Assembly (NCBI GenBank): GCA_018062725.1
Contig: JAGORP010000010.1
Coordinates: 1 to 35,451 of the forward strand
Origin: Flavobacterium sp.
GTDB taxonomy: Bacteria; Bacteroidota; Bacteroidia; Flavobacteriales; Flavobacteriaceae
DNA length: 35,451 bases
Reading direction: 5' to 3'
Shown here: positions 1 to 8,412 of the stretch, piece by piece
Numbering within the stretch: position 1 is the stretch's first letter
Layout: each line of letters begins with the position of its first letter
Made by a program: the position numbers and the translations under genes
The notes under the pieces: generated by a model
Seen by the model: only the letters and a program-made list of their open reading frames with translations
Told to the model about the DNA's origin: nothing
Databases searched by the model: none

Positions 1-317
1 TCGTTGTAAGAGAAGATAAAAAGTTTTGTAGTGATACTTGTCGAAATGCATACAACAACAAAATGTATAATGATAGTAATAATTTGATGCGAAATATTAA
101 CAACAAACTCCGCAAAAACTATCGAATTCTTGTCGATTTAAATCCAGATGGAAAATCTAAAACAACCCGTTCTAAATTATTGAGTAAAGGCTTTGATTTT
201 GAATTTTTTACTTCCATTTACACCACCAAAACAGGAAATGTTTATTATTTTTTATACGATCAAGGTTACATGGCTTTAGAAAATGAAGGCTATGTTTTAG
301 TAAAAAAAGACAATTAA
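1..317 (+). CDS. Zinc-ribbon-like small protein, 5' end missing
   Basis: The reading frame is open from the window edge (first whole codon at base 3) to a TAA at 315-317, so the gene starts upstream. An internal ATG at 63 is not the likely start, because the conserved-looking Cys segment FCSDTCRNAYNNK lies before it. A Cys-x3-Cys pair followed by RNAYNN resembles the second half of a short treble-clef or zinc-ribbon domain; the first Cys pair would be outside the window. The rest is basic (NNKLRKNYRIL) and ends in an aromatic-rich segment (YYFLYDQGYMALE). Similar short proteins of unknown function occur in Flavobacteriia. It ends one base before the peptidase start, so the two are probably co-transcribed. 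The function is unknown; nucleic-acid binding is only an inference. Confidence 0.75.
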   Translation, partial: VVREDKKFCSDTCRNAYNNKMYNDSNNLMRNINNKLRKNYRILVDLNPDGKSKTTRSKLLSKGFDFEFFTSIYTTKTGNVYYFLYDQGYMALENEGYVLVKKDN

Positions 318-318
318 T

Positions 319-2673
319 ATGCAAAAATCGAATACTTCACTACTTTCATTGCTTTTTATTATTGTTGTTCTAGTTGTAAGTTTTTATGTTACGACTCCAC
401 ACTATAATGCTGCTGAAGAAATTCCTTCGACAGAATTCTCCACCAAAAGAGCTTTAGCAAAAGTCAAAGCCATGACCAACGAACCTCATTATGTTGGTTC
501 GGCGCAACATCAAACGGTTGTGAATTACTTGCGAAATGAATTGCAAACTTTAGGATTGCAACCTGAAATTCAAGAAGGCTTTACCTTGTCGGATGGAGGG
601 ACTTTGGTTCAATCTAAAAACATTATGGCTCGTATCAAAGGGACCGCTTCCGCCAAAGCGCTGGTGTTGCTTTCTCATTACGATAGTGCTCCGCATTCCA
701 AATCATTAGGAGCGAGTGATGATGCTAGTGGAATCGCAACTATTTTAGAAAGTGTTCGGGCCTTTCAGGCTCAAAAACAGAAACCAAAAAATGATATTAT
801 TTTATTGTTTACAGATGCTGAAGAGCTGGGGTTAAATGGTGCGGCGCTCTTCGTAACACAACACCAGTGGGCCAAAGAAGTTGGGTTGGTCATTAATTTT
901 GAAGCTCGGGGAAGTTCGGGGCCGGGATATATGTTAATGGAAACCAATAAAGGAAATTCGGAAATGGTAAATGCTTTTTCGGCCAGCGGCATTTCATATC
1001 CGGTGTCTAATTCCTTGATGTACAGTATTTATAAAATGCTACCGAATGATACTGATTTGACCGTTTTTAGAGAACAAGGAAAAATTCAAGGGTTTAACTT
1101 TGCTTTTATTGATAATCATTTTAATTACCATACCGCACAAGATAATTATGATAATTTGGACCGTAATTCCTTAGCACATCAAGGGGCCAATTTGTTTCCG
1201 CTACTAATTCATTTTGCGAATGCCGATTTGAGTAATTTTACTTCAGATAAAGACAAAGTTTATTTCACAATTCCCTTTACCTTTTTGAGTTATCCTTTTG
1301 AGTGGATTTTTCCGATGTTAATTGTGACCGGTTTGCTCTTGTTTTTGTTTGTATTCATAGGTATTTCAAAGAAAATTTTACATCTCTCTGAAATTGGAAA
1401 AGGAGTTGTAACGTTACTAACTACTGTGATAGTTTCAGGTGGTATTGCATTTTTTGGTTGGAAATTAATTCAATTCTTTTATCCGCAATATAAAGATATT
1501 TTGCAAGGATTTACTTATAATGGACACGATTATATCTACGGTTTTGTGAGTCTGACTCTCGCCATTTGTTTTTGGTTTTACCATGCCAGCACGCCAAAAA
1601 GATTGGTATATGACCAACTGGTTGCTCCATTATTTCTGTGGTTTTTGTTAAATGCCGTCATTGCCTATCAGTTAAAAGGAGCTGCTTTTTTAATAATTCC
1701 TTTGGTATTCAGTGTGTTGCTTTTGGGGTACTATGTGTTTACTCAAAAGGATCATTGGATTATTAACTTGGTTTTTTCGATTCCTACCTTATTTATTTTG
1801 CCTCCTTTTATTGTGATGTTTCCAATCGGATTGGGATTAAAAATTCTTGCAGGAAGTGCCGTTTTAAACGTACTGACGTTTGTGTTGTTACTGCCTGTAT
1901 TCGGCTCATTTGTCAAGAAAAAGAAATGGGGAGGTTTGTTTTTGATTTTGGCTTTTGCTTTTTTTCTGAAAGCCCATCAAAATGCCGATTATGATAAAAC
2001 AAAGCCGAAGCCTAATAGTTTGGTCTATGTCTTGCAAGCCGATTCCCAAAAAGCCTATTGGGCAACTTATGATGCTAATTTAGACGAATGGACAAAAAGT
2101 TATTTGGGCGAAAATCCTGATACGGCTACAGTTTTAAATAAAAACAAAGTATATAGTAAGTACAATTCTGGTTATACTTTTATGGCCAAGGCGCCTTTGA
2201 AAAACATCGCAAAACCAATTATTGAATTTGTAAAAGATTCTACGGTTGGTTCTAAAAGATACCTGAAGATCGTCATTACTCCTCAGCGAAATGTCAATCG
2301 TTATGCAATTTTTAGTAATGGTACTTCAGTAGAAAATTTGGTTGCTAATGGAGTTAAGACTATCGATTTTGAGAGTAAAATTTCAGGGAAAGGTCAAAGT
2401 AGATTGTTAAATTACTACGTAGTTAATAATTACCCGCTGACTATGGAGTTTTCAATACCTTCTTCTCAAAAATTAGACTTAGAATTAAAAGAAAGTTCAT
2501 TTGATTTGTTGGAAAGTCCACAATTTAGCATTCCAAAAAGAAAAGAATGGATGATGCCAACTCCATTTGTATTGAATGATGCGATTATTTTAGAACAAAA
2601 AATGAATCCAACGCCTAAAAATAGAAATTTAGAAGTAGTAAATAAAGAGAGAAATGCAAATGAAGTCCGTTAG
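319..2673 (+). CDS. M28 family zinc metallopeptidase with multi-pass membrane domain
   Basis: 784 aa. One N-terminal transmembrane helix (about residues 7-24) places an M28 aminopeptidase-like domain (about 40-300) outside the cytoplasm. Likely zinc ligands and catalytic residues are visible: H120 and D122 in SHYDS, D134/D135 in SDDASG, the E168-E169 pair in TDAEE, E195 in INFEARG and H271 in NYHTAQDN. After this come about eight or nine hydrophobic helices (about 310-560) and a soluble C-terminal domain (about 575-784). The layout resembles the eukaryotic ER peptidase Fxna/ERMP1 and its bacterial relatives. It probably trims peptides in the periplasm, but the substrate cannot be read from sequence. 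The start ATG follows the previous stop by one base, and the last 20 bases overlap the next gene, so this looks like one transcription unit. Confidence 0.9.
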   Translation: MQKSNTSLLSLLFIIVVLVVSFYVTTPHYNAAEEIPSTEFSTKRALAKVKAMTNEPHYVGSAQHQTVVNYLRNELQTLGLQPEIQEGFTLSDGGTLVQSKNIMARIKGTASAKALVLLSHYDSAPHSKSLGASDDASGIATILESVRAFQAQKQKPKNDIILLFTDAEELGLNGAALFVTQHQWAKEVGLVINFEARGSSGPGYMLMETNKGNSEMVNAFSASGISYPVSNSLMYSIYKMLPNDTDLTVFREQGKIQGFNFAFIDNHFNYHTAQDNYDNLDRNSLAHQGANLFPLLIHFANADLSNFTSDKDKVYFTIPFTFLSYPFEWIFPMLIVTGLLLFLFVFIGISKKILHLSEIGKGVVTLLTTVIVSGGIAFFGWKLIQFFYPQYKDILQGFTYNGHDYIYGFVSLTLAICFWFYHASTPKRLVYDQLVAPLFLWFLLNAVIAYQLKGAAFLIIPLVFSVLLLGYYVFTQKDHWIINLVFSIPTLFILPPFIVMFPIGLGLKILAGSAVLNVLTFVLLLPVFGSFVKKKKWGGLFLILAFAFFLKAHQNADYDKTKPKPNSLVYVLQADSQKAYWATYDANLDEWTKSYLGENPDTATVLNKNKVYSKYNSGYTFMAKAPLKNIAKPIIEFVKDSTVGSKRYLKIVITPQRNVNRYAIFSNGTSVENLVANGVKTIDFESKISGKGQSRLLNYYVVNNYPLTMEFSIPSSQKLDLELKESSFDLLESPQFSIPKRKEWMMPTPFVLNDAIILEQKMNPTPKNRNLEVVNKERNANEVR

Positions 2674-3460
2674 TATATTAGGATGTGGTTGGTTAGGATT
2701 GCCGTTAGCAAAACGATTTGTTCAGAAAGGCTTTGCTGTTAAAGGCTCTACCACATCTGAGCAAAAAATACCTCTTTTAAAAGAAGTGAAAATTACTCCT
2801 TTTTTAATCGATTTAGACGAAGATCAAGTTAAGGGTCCTGTTTCGGAATTTTTATCAAATACGGAAGTTTTAGTACTAGATATTCCGCCGAAATTACGTG
2901 GAGCAAACAAGGAAAATTTTGTGCAAAAAATAGAACAACTTGTTCCGTTTATAGAAGTGTCAAAAATTGAGAAAGTCTTATTTGTGAGTTCAACATCGGT
3001 GTATGGAAATCAAAGTGGAAGAGTAACAGAAGCAACAATGCTCTGCCCTGATACCGAAAGTGGAAGGCATTTGGCGCAAGTTGAAAAACTACTGCGATCG
3101 AATCCCCATTTTAAAACTACGGTTTTGCGTTTTGGAGGTTTGATAGGTGCCGACCGCCATCCTGTGAAGTTTTTAGCGGGAAAACAAAATGTTGAAAACC
3201 CAGAAGCCCCCATTAATTTTATTCATCAAGATGATTGTATCGCTATTATTGAAAAAATAATTGAGACCGATTGCTTCGGGGAAATTTTTAATGCTGTAGC
3301 GCCCTTTCATCCTTCTCGAAAAGCATATTATACCCAAAAAGCTTTCGAGTTGGATTTGCCCTTGCCAAAATTTAGCGAAGAGGGTGAAAATGGGAAAATA
3401 ATAGATTCTGAGAAAGTAATTTCGTTGCTAAATCATTCCTTTGCGTTAGATTTGTATTAA
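2654..3460 (+). CDS. SDR-fold NAD(P)-binding epimerase-like protein (YeeZ type)
   Basis: 268 aa. The N-terminus carries a Rossmann nucleotide-binding loop, ILGCGWLGLPLA, like the GCGWLG motif of E. coli YeeZ-type atypical extended SDRs. FVSSTSVYG (about 114-122) is the central strand with the Ser/Tyr region, but the classic YxxxK pair is not obvious. LRFGGLIG and the C-terminal INFIHQDDC match the substrate half of NAD-dependent epimerases. The substrate is unknown. The start is ATG 2654; an in-frame ATG at 2660 (MKS) is equally plausible because the gene overlaps the end of the peptidase gene, suggesting coupled translation. Confidence 0.85.
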   Translation: MQMKSVSILGCGWLGLPLAKRFVQKGFAVKGSTTSEQKIPLLKEVKITPFLIDLDEDQVKGPVSEFLSNTEVLVLDIPPKLRGANKENFVQKIEQLVPFIEVSKIEKVLFVSSTSVYGNQSGRVTEATMLCPDTESGRHLAQVEKLLRSNPHFKTTVLRFGGLIGADRHPVKFLAGKQNVENPEAPINFIHQDDCIAIIEKIIETDCFGEIFNAVAPFHPSRKAYYTQKAFELDLPLPKFSEEGENGKIIDSEKVISLLNHSFALDLY

Positions 3461-3474
3461 AATAACGCAAGCCA

Positions 3475-4371
3475 TTGAAATCGATTCAAAAAATAAAAGC
3501 ACTAGGTTGGCCCATGTTGGCCTTAATTTGGATTAGTTTCTTTTGGGGTACCACTTGGTTGGCTAGTAAAGAAGGGGTGAAACACATGCCAGCATTACAA
3601 TTGGCGGCAATTAGGCAGTTTTTAGGGGCTTTTTTTTATATTTCTTTTTTCTTGTTTAAGAAAGCACCTTGGCCAAAAGGCAAACAATGGAAAACCATTT
3701 TGATTTTGAGTGTTTTAAATTTTGTACTGAGTAACGGATTAAGTACTTGGGGGGTTAAGTATATTTCAAGTGGTTTGGGAGCGATTATTGGTGCCATTTT
3801 TCCATTATGGATAGTAATTATTAGTTTCTTCAAAGGGGAACGTTTGTCAAGATTGGCTTTTATTGGATTGTTGACCTGTTTTGGAGGTGTTTGTGTTGTT
3901 TTTTCCGATTATTTATCAGATTTTCTACAACCTGATTTCCAATTTGGGATTTTGCTTTCCATCATTGCAACCATTACTTGGGCTTTCGGAAGTTTGTATA
4001 CTAAGAAAAAAGCAGCAAGTTTTAACCCGTATTTTAGTTTAGGATTGCAAATGTTAATTTCGAGTATTTTACTTTTTGCGTATACCGGAGCTACAGGGAC
4101 ATCGGTTCCAATTACTCAAATTCCAGCTCAGGCTTGGTGGGCAATTAGTTATTTGGTTGTTTTTGGTTCCATTACTACTTTTATTGCTTTTATTTATGCC
4201 TTGCAAAACCTACCTACTGAAATTAGTAGTATTTATGCTTATATCAATCCGATAATTGCGGTGATTTTGGGCGCGTTTATCTTTAACGAACCACTTACCG
4301 TTTCTTTAATTATTGGAGTTCTTGTAGTGTTGTTGGGTATTTATTTGGTGAATAAAGCCATTAAGCGATAA
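3475..4371 (+). CDS. DMT superfamily (EamA) transporter
   Basis: 298 aa, with ten predicted hydrophobic helices arranged as two EamA repeats (about 13-145 and 158-295). The segment WISFFWGTTWLASKEGV near the N-terminus is the typical first EamA helix, with W and G residues. The C-terminus PTEISSIYAYINPIIAVILG is the usual penultimate-helix signature. Such carriers export amino acids or other small metabolites across the inner membrane; the substrate is not predictable. The reading frame begins with TTG at 3475, only 14 bases after the epimerase stop. The first in-frame ATG is Met14, which would cut into the basic lead before helix 1, so the TTG start is preferred. This is probably the last gene of the 5' plus-strand operon. 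Confidence 0.88.
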   Translation: MKSIQKIKALGWPMLALIWISFFWGTTWLASKEGVKHMPALQLAAIRQFLGAFFYISFFLFKKAPWPKGKQWKTILILSVLNFVLSNGLSTWGVKYISSGLGAIIGAIFPLWIVIISFFKGERLSRLAFIGLLTCFGGVCVVFSDYLSDFLQPDFQFGILLSIIATITWAFGSLYTKKKAASFNPYFSLGLQMLISSILLFAYTGATGTSVPITQIPAQAWWAISYLVVFGSITTFIAFIYALQNLPTEISSIYAYINPIIAVILGAFIFNEPLTVSLIIGVLVVLLGIYLVNKAIKR

Positions 4372-4411
4372 GGCTATTTATAACCCAATGCGTAAATGGA
4401 TAACCATTCAA

Positions 4412-4582
4412 TTAATTAAAAGGATCCTGGTCGTTTACTTCTGTTTCTTGCGTTTTCTTGTACTCATCGTTAAGCTTGTCTTCCAAGTCTTTTCTGTCTT
4501 TTTCGTTTTTTAAATAAAGAAATCGCAACAAAAGGAAACTCCCAATTATCACCAAACCGATGTAAAAATAATATGTTTTCAT
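4412..4582 (-). CDS. Small single-pass membrane protein, 56 aa
   Basis: A short open frame with ATG at 4582 and TAA at 4412-4414. The N-terminus (MKTYYFYIGLVIIGSFLLLR) is one membrane helix. It is followed by a charged tail (KNEKDRKDLEDKLNDEYKK) ending in acidic EVNDQDPFN. The layout of anchor plus short coiled charged tail, and its placement in an otherwise unexplained 420-base gap, make it a plausible real gene. It ends 41 bases from the convergent transporter gene. No function is recognised. No clear TAnnTTTG promoter was found directly upstream. Small single-helix proteins of this kind are often missed in annotation. Confidence 0.6.
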   Translation of the reverse strand: MKTYYFYIGLVIIGSFLLLRFLYLKNEKDRKDLEDKLNDEYKKTQETEVNDQDPFN

Positions 4583-4760
4583 AGGTCAACTTTTACCTAA
4601 AGGTATCTCATTTTGAGCTAACTAATGTTATTATAAGATTAATTTTGTGAAAAGAAATAGGGACCAAAAAACTACTGGCTTTTTTAACGATTATTTGAGG
4701 TAGCGTTACCCGCAGCATAATGTTTATAAAGTAAACTTTCAGCTCATTTTGAGAAATAAA

Positions 4761-4786
4761 AAAACCAAAACTTTTGTTTTGGTTTT
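4761..4786 (-). terminator. Terminator hairpin after tRNA-Ser
   Basis: Perfect 11-bp arms AAAACCAAAAC (4761-4771) and GTTTTGGTTTT (4776-4786) around a TTTT loop. On the minus strand the stem is followed by a T-rich run (complement of the A tract at 4758-4764), the expected form of an intrinsic terminator a few bases downstream of the tRNA. Confidence 0.75.
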
Positions 4787-4792
4787 TCATTG

Positions 4793-4879
4793 CAGAGAGG
4801 AAGGGATTCGAACCCTCGATACAGTTACCCATATACTAGCTTTCCAGGCTAGCTCCTTCAACCACTCGGACACCTCTCT
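4793..4879 (-). tRNA. tRNA-Ser (anticodon GGA)
   Basis: 87 nt on the minus strand. The acceptor stem is AGAGAGG (5', bases 4879-4873) paired with CCTCTCT (3'), with discriminator G at 4793. U8-G9 is followed by a short 3-bp D stem (TCC/GGA) around GAGTGGTTGAA, typical of tRNA-Ser. The anticodon arm GCTAGCCTGGAAAGCTAGT has loop CTGGAAA, giving anticodon GGA, which reads UCC and UCU. There is a long variable arm and the T arm GGGTTCGAATCCC. CCA is not encoded. An intrinsic terminator follows at 4761-4786. A weak -7-like TTTCTTTG lies just upstream on the minus strand. Confidence 0.97.
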
Positions 4880-4902
4880 AAATATTTTTGCAAAGAAAGT
4901 TT

Positions 4903-4932
4903 AAAAAAATGAATTTTGAAAAATTAATTCAT
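4903..4932 (-). terminator. AT-rich terminator at the end of the asparaginase gene
   Basis: Arms ATGAATT (4909-4915) and AATTCAT (4926-4932) form a 7-bp stem with a 10-nt loop. On the minus strand the stem is followed by seven T (complement of the A run 4903-4909). It overlaps the asparaginase stop codon. The stem is weak, so this is a tentative call. Confidence 0.4.
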
Positions 4933-5952
4933 CTCTCCTCGTAAAGAAGTTTCAAAAATGGTTTTAAACGCAGCATTAGAAACCTTTTGTCCTAGTAAAT
5001 ACATCAATTTGGTAATAGCGGCTTCGGTGGTGATGTCTTTTCCTGAAATAACACCGATTTGTTTGAGTTGCGAGCTAGTTTCATAATGTCCCATGTTCAC
5101 ACTTCCGCCAGAACATTGCGTTACATTAACGATGTGTATGCCTTTTTTTATGGCATCTTCTAATAAATGCAGGAACCATGCTTCGGTTGGGGCATTACCT
5201 GAGCCGTAGGTTTCTAAGATAATCCCTTTTAAGTTTTCAGTCGAGAGTATGGCTTTCATCAAATTGGCATTCATGCTTGGAAATATTTTGACAATTGCAA
5301 CATGATCGTCAAATTCGGTATGAACTTCCAGTTTTTTCGAATTGGGTTGAAGTAATAATTGCTCACTAACGTTAAGGTGTACGCCCGATTCGACTAAACA
5401 AGGGAAATTGGGTGAAGTAAACGCATTAAAATGTTCGGCGCTAATTTTTGTGGTACGGTTTCCGCGGTATAATTTATATTCGAAATATAGTCCTACTTCG
5501 GTAAGGATGGGTTTGCCTTGGTGTTGAAGTGACGCTACTTGAATAGCGGTAATTAAATTTTCTTTGGCATCGGTTCGTAAATCTCCAATAGGTAATTGTG
5601 AACCCGTGAAAACGACAGGTTTGGCTAAATTCTCTAACATAAAGCTCAAGGCAGAAGCTGAATACGACATGGTGTCAGAACCATGAAGAACCACAAATCC
5701 GTCATAATTGTCGTAATTCTCTTTAATGATGGTAGCTATTTTGACCCATTCTGAAATATTCATATTGGAAGAATCAATAGGAATTTCAAAGGAAATTGTA
5801 GCGATGTTACAATCTAGAAGCTTTAACTCTGGAATGTTTTGGAGTAGTTTGTTAAAGTTGAAAGCTTTCAGTACCCCTGAATCGGCATCCTTAACCATTC
5901 CGATAGTTCCTCCAGTGTAAATCAGTAAAATATTAGGTTTAGAGAGAGTCAT
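4924..5952 (-). CDS. ansA: Type I L-asparaginase
   Basis: 342 aa, the usual length for cytoplasmic asparaginase I. It hydrolyses L-asparagine to aspartate and ammonia. The N-terminal nucleophile motif YTGGTIG holds the catalytic Thr16. The second catalytic motif is HGSDTMSYSASAL (about 90-102), followed by KPVVFTGSQLPIGDLRTDA, typical of the AnsA subfamily. The C-terminal half has GIILETYGSGNAP and VTQCSGGSVNMG. At the position of the family's usual second catalytic Thr (GTD) this protein has Ser92 (GSD), a conservative change. No signal peptide is present, so the enzyme should be cytoplasmic. It follows a small membrane-protein gene by about 100 bases and has a weak terminator at its end. 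Confidence 0.95.
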   Translation of the reverse strand: MTLSKPNILLIYTGGTIGMVKDADSGVLKAFNFNKLLQNIPELKLLDCNIATISFEIPIDSSNMNISEWVKIATIIKENYDNYDGFVVLHGSDTMSYSASALSFMLENLAKPVVFTGSQLPIGDLRTDAKENLITAIQVASLQHQGKPILTEVGLYFEYKLYRGNRTTKISAEHFNAFTSPNFPCLVESGVHLNVSEQLLLQPNSKKLEVHTEFDDHVAIVKIFPSMNANLMKAILSTENLKGIILETYGSGNAPTEAWFLHLLEDAIKKGIHIVNVTQCSGGSVNMGHYETSSQLKQIGVISGKDITTEAAITKLMYLLGQKVSNAAFKTIFETSLRGEMN

Positions 5953-6048
5953 AATTAGAAACTTTATAAAGCGGCCATTAATGTTCGCGGTAAAGACAAA
6001 AGCACTTTAAATATTTTGATGTCTTTTCAATTGCAAACGATTATTTGT

Positions 6049-6309
6049 TTAGATTAAATTTCGAGATTTTATTTCTTCCATCAATTCTTTTTCAAGTAAT
6101 TTACTATTTGCAGCATTTTTAAATAGAAAATAACCGATGAATAGCGGTAAAAATGTAAAAAATCCGAATCCTTTTTTGATGACACTATAAGTCGTAATGC
6201 CTACCAAAACACCAATAAGTAACGCGTTAATGATTTTGTTAGATTTCAACTTTTTTTGTTCTTGTAATAATTCTTGATCGCTTAAAGTTGTGAATTTTTT
6301 TTGATCCAT
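6049..6309 (-). CDS. Small two-helix membrane protein, unknown function
   Basis: 86 aa. A polar N-terminus with Lys/Gln-rich LLQEQKKLKSNK is followed by two hydrophobic segments (about 27-45, NALLIGVLVGITTYSVI, and about 49-64, FGFFTFLPLFIGYFLF). The C-terminus is short and charged (SKLLEKELMEEIKSRNLI). Similar proteins are widespread and uncharacterised in Flavobacteriia. Codon use fits the neighbours, and the gene sits between the acyltransferase (51 bases upstream) and ansA, so it may be part of that transcript. No catalytic or binding motif is visible. Confidence 0.8.
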   Translation of the reverse strand: MDQKKFTTLSDQELLQEQKKLKSNKIINALLIGVLVGITTYSVIKKGFGFFTFLPLFIGYFLFKNAANSKLLEKELMEEIKSRNLI

Positions 6310-6360
6310 TTTTTTGATTCAGTTTGATTGTTGTGTTGTATGTTGGTTTTGAAACTTTCG

Positions 6361-7485
6361 TTAATATTTTAATTTGTTCACCACGGGATTGGCATACATA
6401 GAAAGAAAACTTTCTTTCATTTGTTCGTTTTTACTGTCGATACGCATTTCTAATCGTCGCTCGAATAGTGATTTTTCTTGTTCGGTATAATTGTTAGCGA
6501 AGCGATTCGTGGCGTTAAGTAAATCGTAAGCAATAAAATTGGTTGGCCACAATTTGTAACTTTGTAAAATAGAATCGTCTATCGCTTGAGTTAAGGCTTG
6601 AATTTGCTTGTTGGTGTTTGAATTTTCGACTTTAATTTGATCCAATTCTGTGTCCAATAAGTCTCCAACATGAATATGTATGCGTTTCTTTTGTCCTAAA
6701 ATACCTCCGAGAATATTGTTAAAATCTTCGTTAGATGTTTTTTTGTAAATTTCATTATTGGCTTCGGCCATTAATTGAGGCATTTTTAGTGCGTCGGTCG
6801 GGTCGTATTCATACGAAATGGAAACAGGAACAATTTTGATTTCTTTAAAATAATCGATGACATTTCTTTCGCCAGCTGCCATTGCAAGCATTTTTAGTAC
6901 TCCCGAATGCGTGGCATCGTTTCCATCCTTGGTTCTTCCTTCGCGTTGGGCAATCCAAACAGAACGATTTTCACGAAGCAACAACTGTTCGATGTATTCA
7001 GACAATAATTTGGAACTTTGTAATAGTTCTCTAGGTTGTAATCCGCGTTGTACGATAAAATTTCGATTGAGACGTGATAATGATTTTAAAAAATCTTTTT
7101 TAACCAAATTGTCACCAATAGCAGAAGCAGTCATGACCAAACCGTGATCAAACAATGCGATATTTAATAAAGACGTATCTAAAATAATATCTCGATGATT
7201 GGAGATAAATAAATAAGAGGTATTCGGTTCTAATTTTTCAAACCCAGAAGTGGATAGACCATCGGAACTTTTTTGAAGTACCTTTTGAATGGCCTCATAA
7301 ATGAAATTACATTGAAAATCACGAGTAGAATGTGTTTTTCTAAGCTGGGTTTTCCAAACCTCGTCGTCTACCTCAGGAAAAGTAAATTGCATCATCGCTT
7401 TCATAATCGGATGATTAATTCCACTTTGAATGGCTTGATTTACTTCGGCATCGTAATACGGTCGAATGGCATCGAATTTTGACAT
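6361..7485 (-). CDS. Glycerolipid acyltransferase (PlsC/PlsB-like)
   Basis: 374 aa. The acyltransferase core lies at about 70-260. Block I is FISNHRDIILD (H97), block II is QRGLQP, block III is AQREGRTKDGND (like the FPEGxRS or EGGRSR motif) and block IV is VPVSISYEYDP. It should transfer an acyl chain to glycerol-3-phosphate or lysophosphatidate in membrane lipid synthesis, at the inner membrane surface. Block I reads H-R-D-I-I-L-D, with the Asp five residues apart from the His (HX5D) instead of the standard HX4D, or with D99 nearer. No strong transmembrane helix is seen, so the enzyme is probably peripheral. The exact substrate is unclear, and a role with other acyl acceptors cannot be excluded. 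Confidence 0.85.
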   Translation of the reverse strand: MSKFDAIRPYYDAEVNQAIQSGINHPIMKAMMQFTFPEVDDEVWKTQLRKTHSTRDFQCNFIYEAIQKVLQKSSDGLSTSGFEKLEPNTSYLFISNHRDIILDTSLLNIALFDHGLVMTASAIGDNLVKKDFLKSLSRLNRNFIVQRGLQPRELLQSSKLLSEYIEQLLLRENRSVWIAQREGRTKDGNDATHSGVLKMLAMAAGERNVIDYFKEIKIVPVSISYEYDPTDALKMPQLMAEANNEIYKKTSNEDFNNILGGILGQKKRIHIHVGDLLDTELDQIKVENSNTNKQIQALTQAIDDSILQSYKLWPTNFIAYDLLNATNRFANNYTEQEKSLFERRLEMRIDSKNEQMKESFLSMYANPVVNKLKY

Positions 7486-7534
7486 TTCAATTTAAATTTT
7501 CTACTACAAATGAACGAAATTTTTCAGTCTATAT

Positions 7535-7551
7535 GCTACGAATGCACGAAT
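7535..7551 (+). repeat. Single arm of the palindromic intergenic repeat
   Basis: GCTACGAATGCACGAAT matches 15 of 17 bases of the left arm of the inverted repeat at 9293-9338. It lies alone between the acyltransferase and TatD genes, without an obvious partner arm. It is probably a decayed or half copy of the same dispersed element. Confidence 0.5.
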
Positions 7552-7557
7552 TTTTAA

Positions 7558-8325
7558 TCAAATTTCAAAAATTTCTTTTGAATTTTCAGTTGTGATTCTG
7601 GCAATTTCAGCTATTGGTAAATTGTAAATTTCACTTAATTTTTGTGCTACTAAAGTCACGTAAGCGCTTTCATTTCGTTTTCCTCGATGTGGTGCTGGTG
7701 CTAAGTATGGCGAATCGGTTTCAAGTACGATATGTTTGAGGTTGATTTGATTCAGAAATTGATCAATTTTTCCGTTTTTGAAAGTGACTACACCTCCAAT
7801 ACCGAGTTTCATTCCGTAGGAAATGGCTTTTTGAGCTTGTTCATAATCGCCCGAAAAACAATGAAAAATCCCGAATAAATTGTCACTTTTTTCTAATTCT
7901 AAGACTTCAAAAATTTCATCAAAAGCATCTCGACAATGAATATTGATAGGTAATTTATATTTTTTTGCCAATTGAATTTGACGTTGGAACGCAATTTTTT
8001 GGATATCCAATGTTGTTTTGTCCCAATACAAATCGATTCCAATTTCTCCAACAGCATAAAACTTTCTTTTGGCAAATTCAGCTTCGACAAACGCTAGTTC
8101 TTCCAAATAATTTTCCTTGACATAACACGGATGCAAGCCCATCATTAAGAATACATGTTCAGGGTATTGTGCTTCCAAGTCATACATACGTTGTGCATAA
8201 CTGGAATCGATAGCTGGAATAAAAAAACGAGAAACGCCATTGTTAATCGCATTTTGAATCATTTTATCACGATCCTCGGCAAATTGAGAAGAATATAAGT
8301 GAGTGTGGGTGTCGGTAAGAATCAT
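7558..8325 (-). CDS. tatD: TatD family metal-dependent DNase
   Basis: 255 aa, standard family length. The TIM-barrel metal site is visible in order: DTHTH (H7, H9), VGEIGIDLYWD with the bridging Glu near residue 93, INIHCRDA, FHCFSGD, and ETDSPYLAP near the C-terminus with the last Asp ligand. TatD enzymes are Mg/Mn-dependent 3'-5' exonucleases acting on single-stranded DNA and damaged ends. The gene is divergent from rplU. A -7-like box TACTTTTG (8343-8350, minus strand) lies 17 bases before the start codon. The symbol is given at family level only; ycfH/yjjV-type paralogues cannot be told apart here. Confidence 0.93.
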   Translation of the reverse strand: MILTDTHTHLYSSQFAEDRDKMIQNAINNGVSRFFIPAIDSSYAQRMYDLEAQYPEHVFLMMGLHPCYVKENYLEELAFVEAEFAKRKFYAVGEIGIDLYWDKTTLDIQKIAFQRQIQLAKKYKLPINIHCRDAFDEIFEVLELEKSDNLFGIFHCFSGDYEQAQKAISYGMKLGIGGVVTFKNGKIDQFLNQINLKHIVLETDSPYLAPAPHRGKRNESAYVTLVAQKLSEIYNLPIAEIARITTENSKEIFEI

Positions 8326-8342
8326 TAGGTATAATTAAGAGG

Positions 8343-8350
8343 CAAAAGTA
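8343..8350 (-). promoter_or_regulatory. Putative -7 box for tatD
   Basis: TACTTTTG on the minus strand fits the Bacteroidota -7 consensus TAnnTTTG and lies 17 bases before the start codon. No TTG was found at the right distance, so only half of the promoter is supported. Confidence 0.45.
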
Positions 8351-8412
8351 ATTAGAATTCAAGAAGTTTAAAACCTTAAAAAACAGAAAATTAATTATTT
8401 TATATTGGTCAC

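Noticed and set aside
4640..4647. Plus-strand TAATTTTG resembling a -7 box
   Set aside because: The nearest TTG is 24 bases upstream, beyond the usual spacing, and no plus-strand gene follows.
5992..6026. AAAGACA...TGTCTTT inverted repeat before ansA
   Set aside because: Seven-base arms with a long loop and no T run; expected by chance in AT-rich intergenic DNA.
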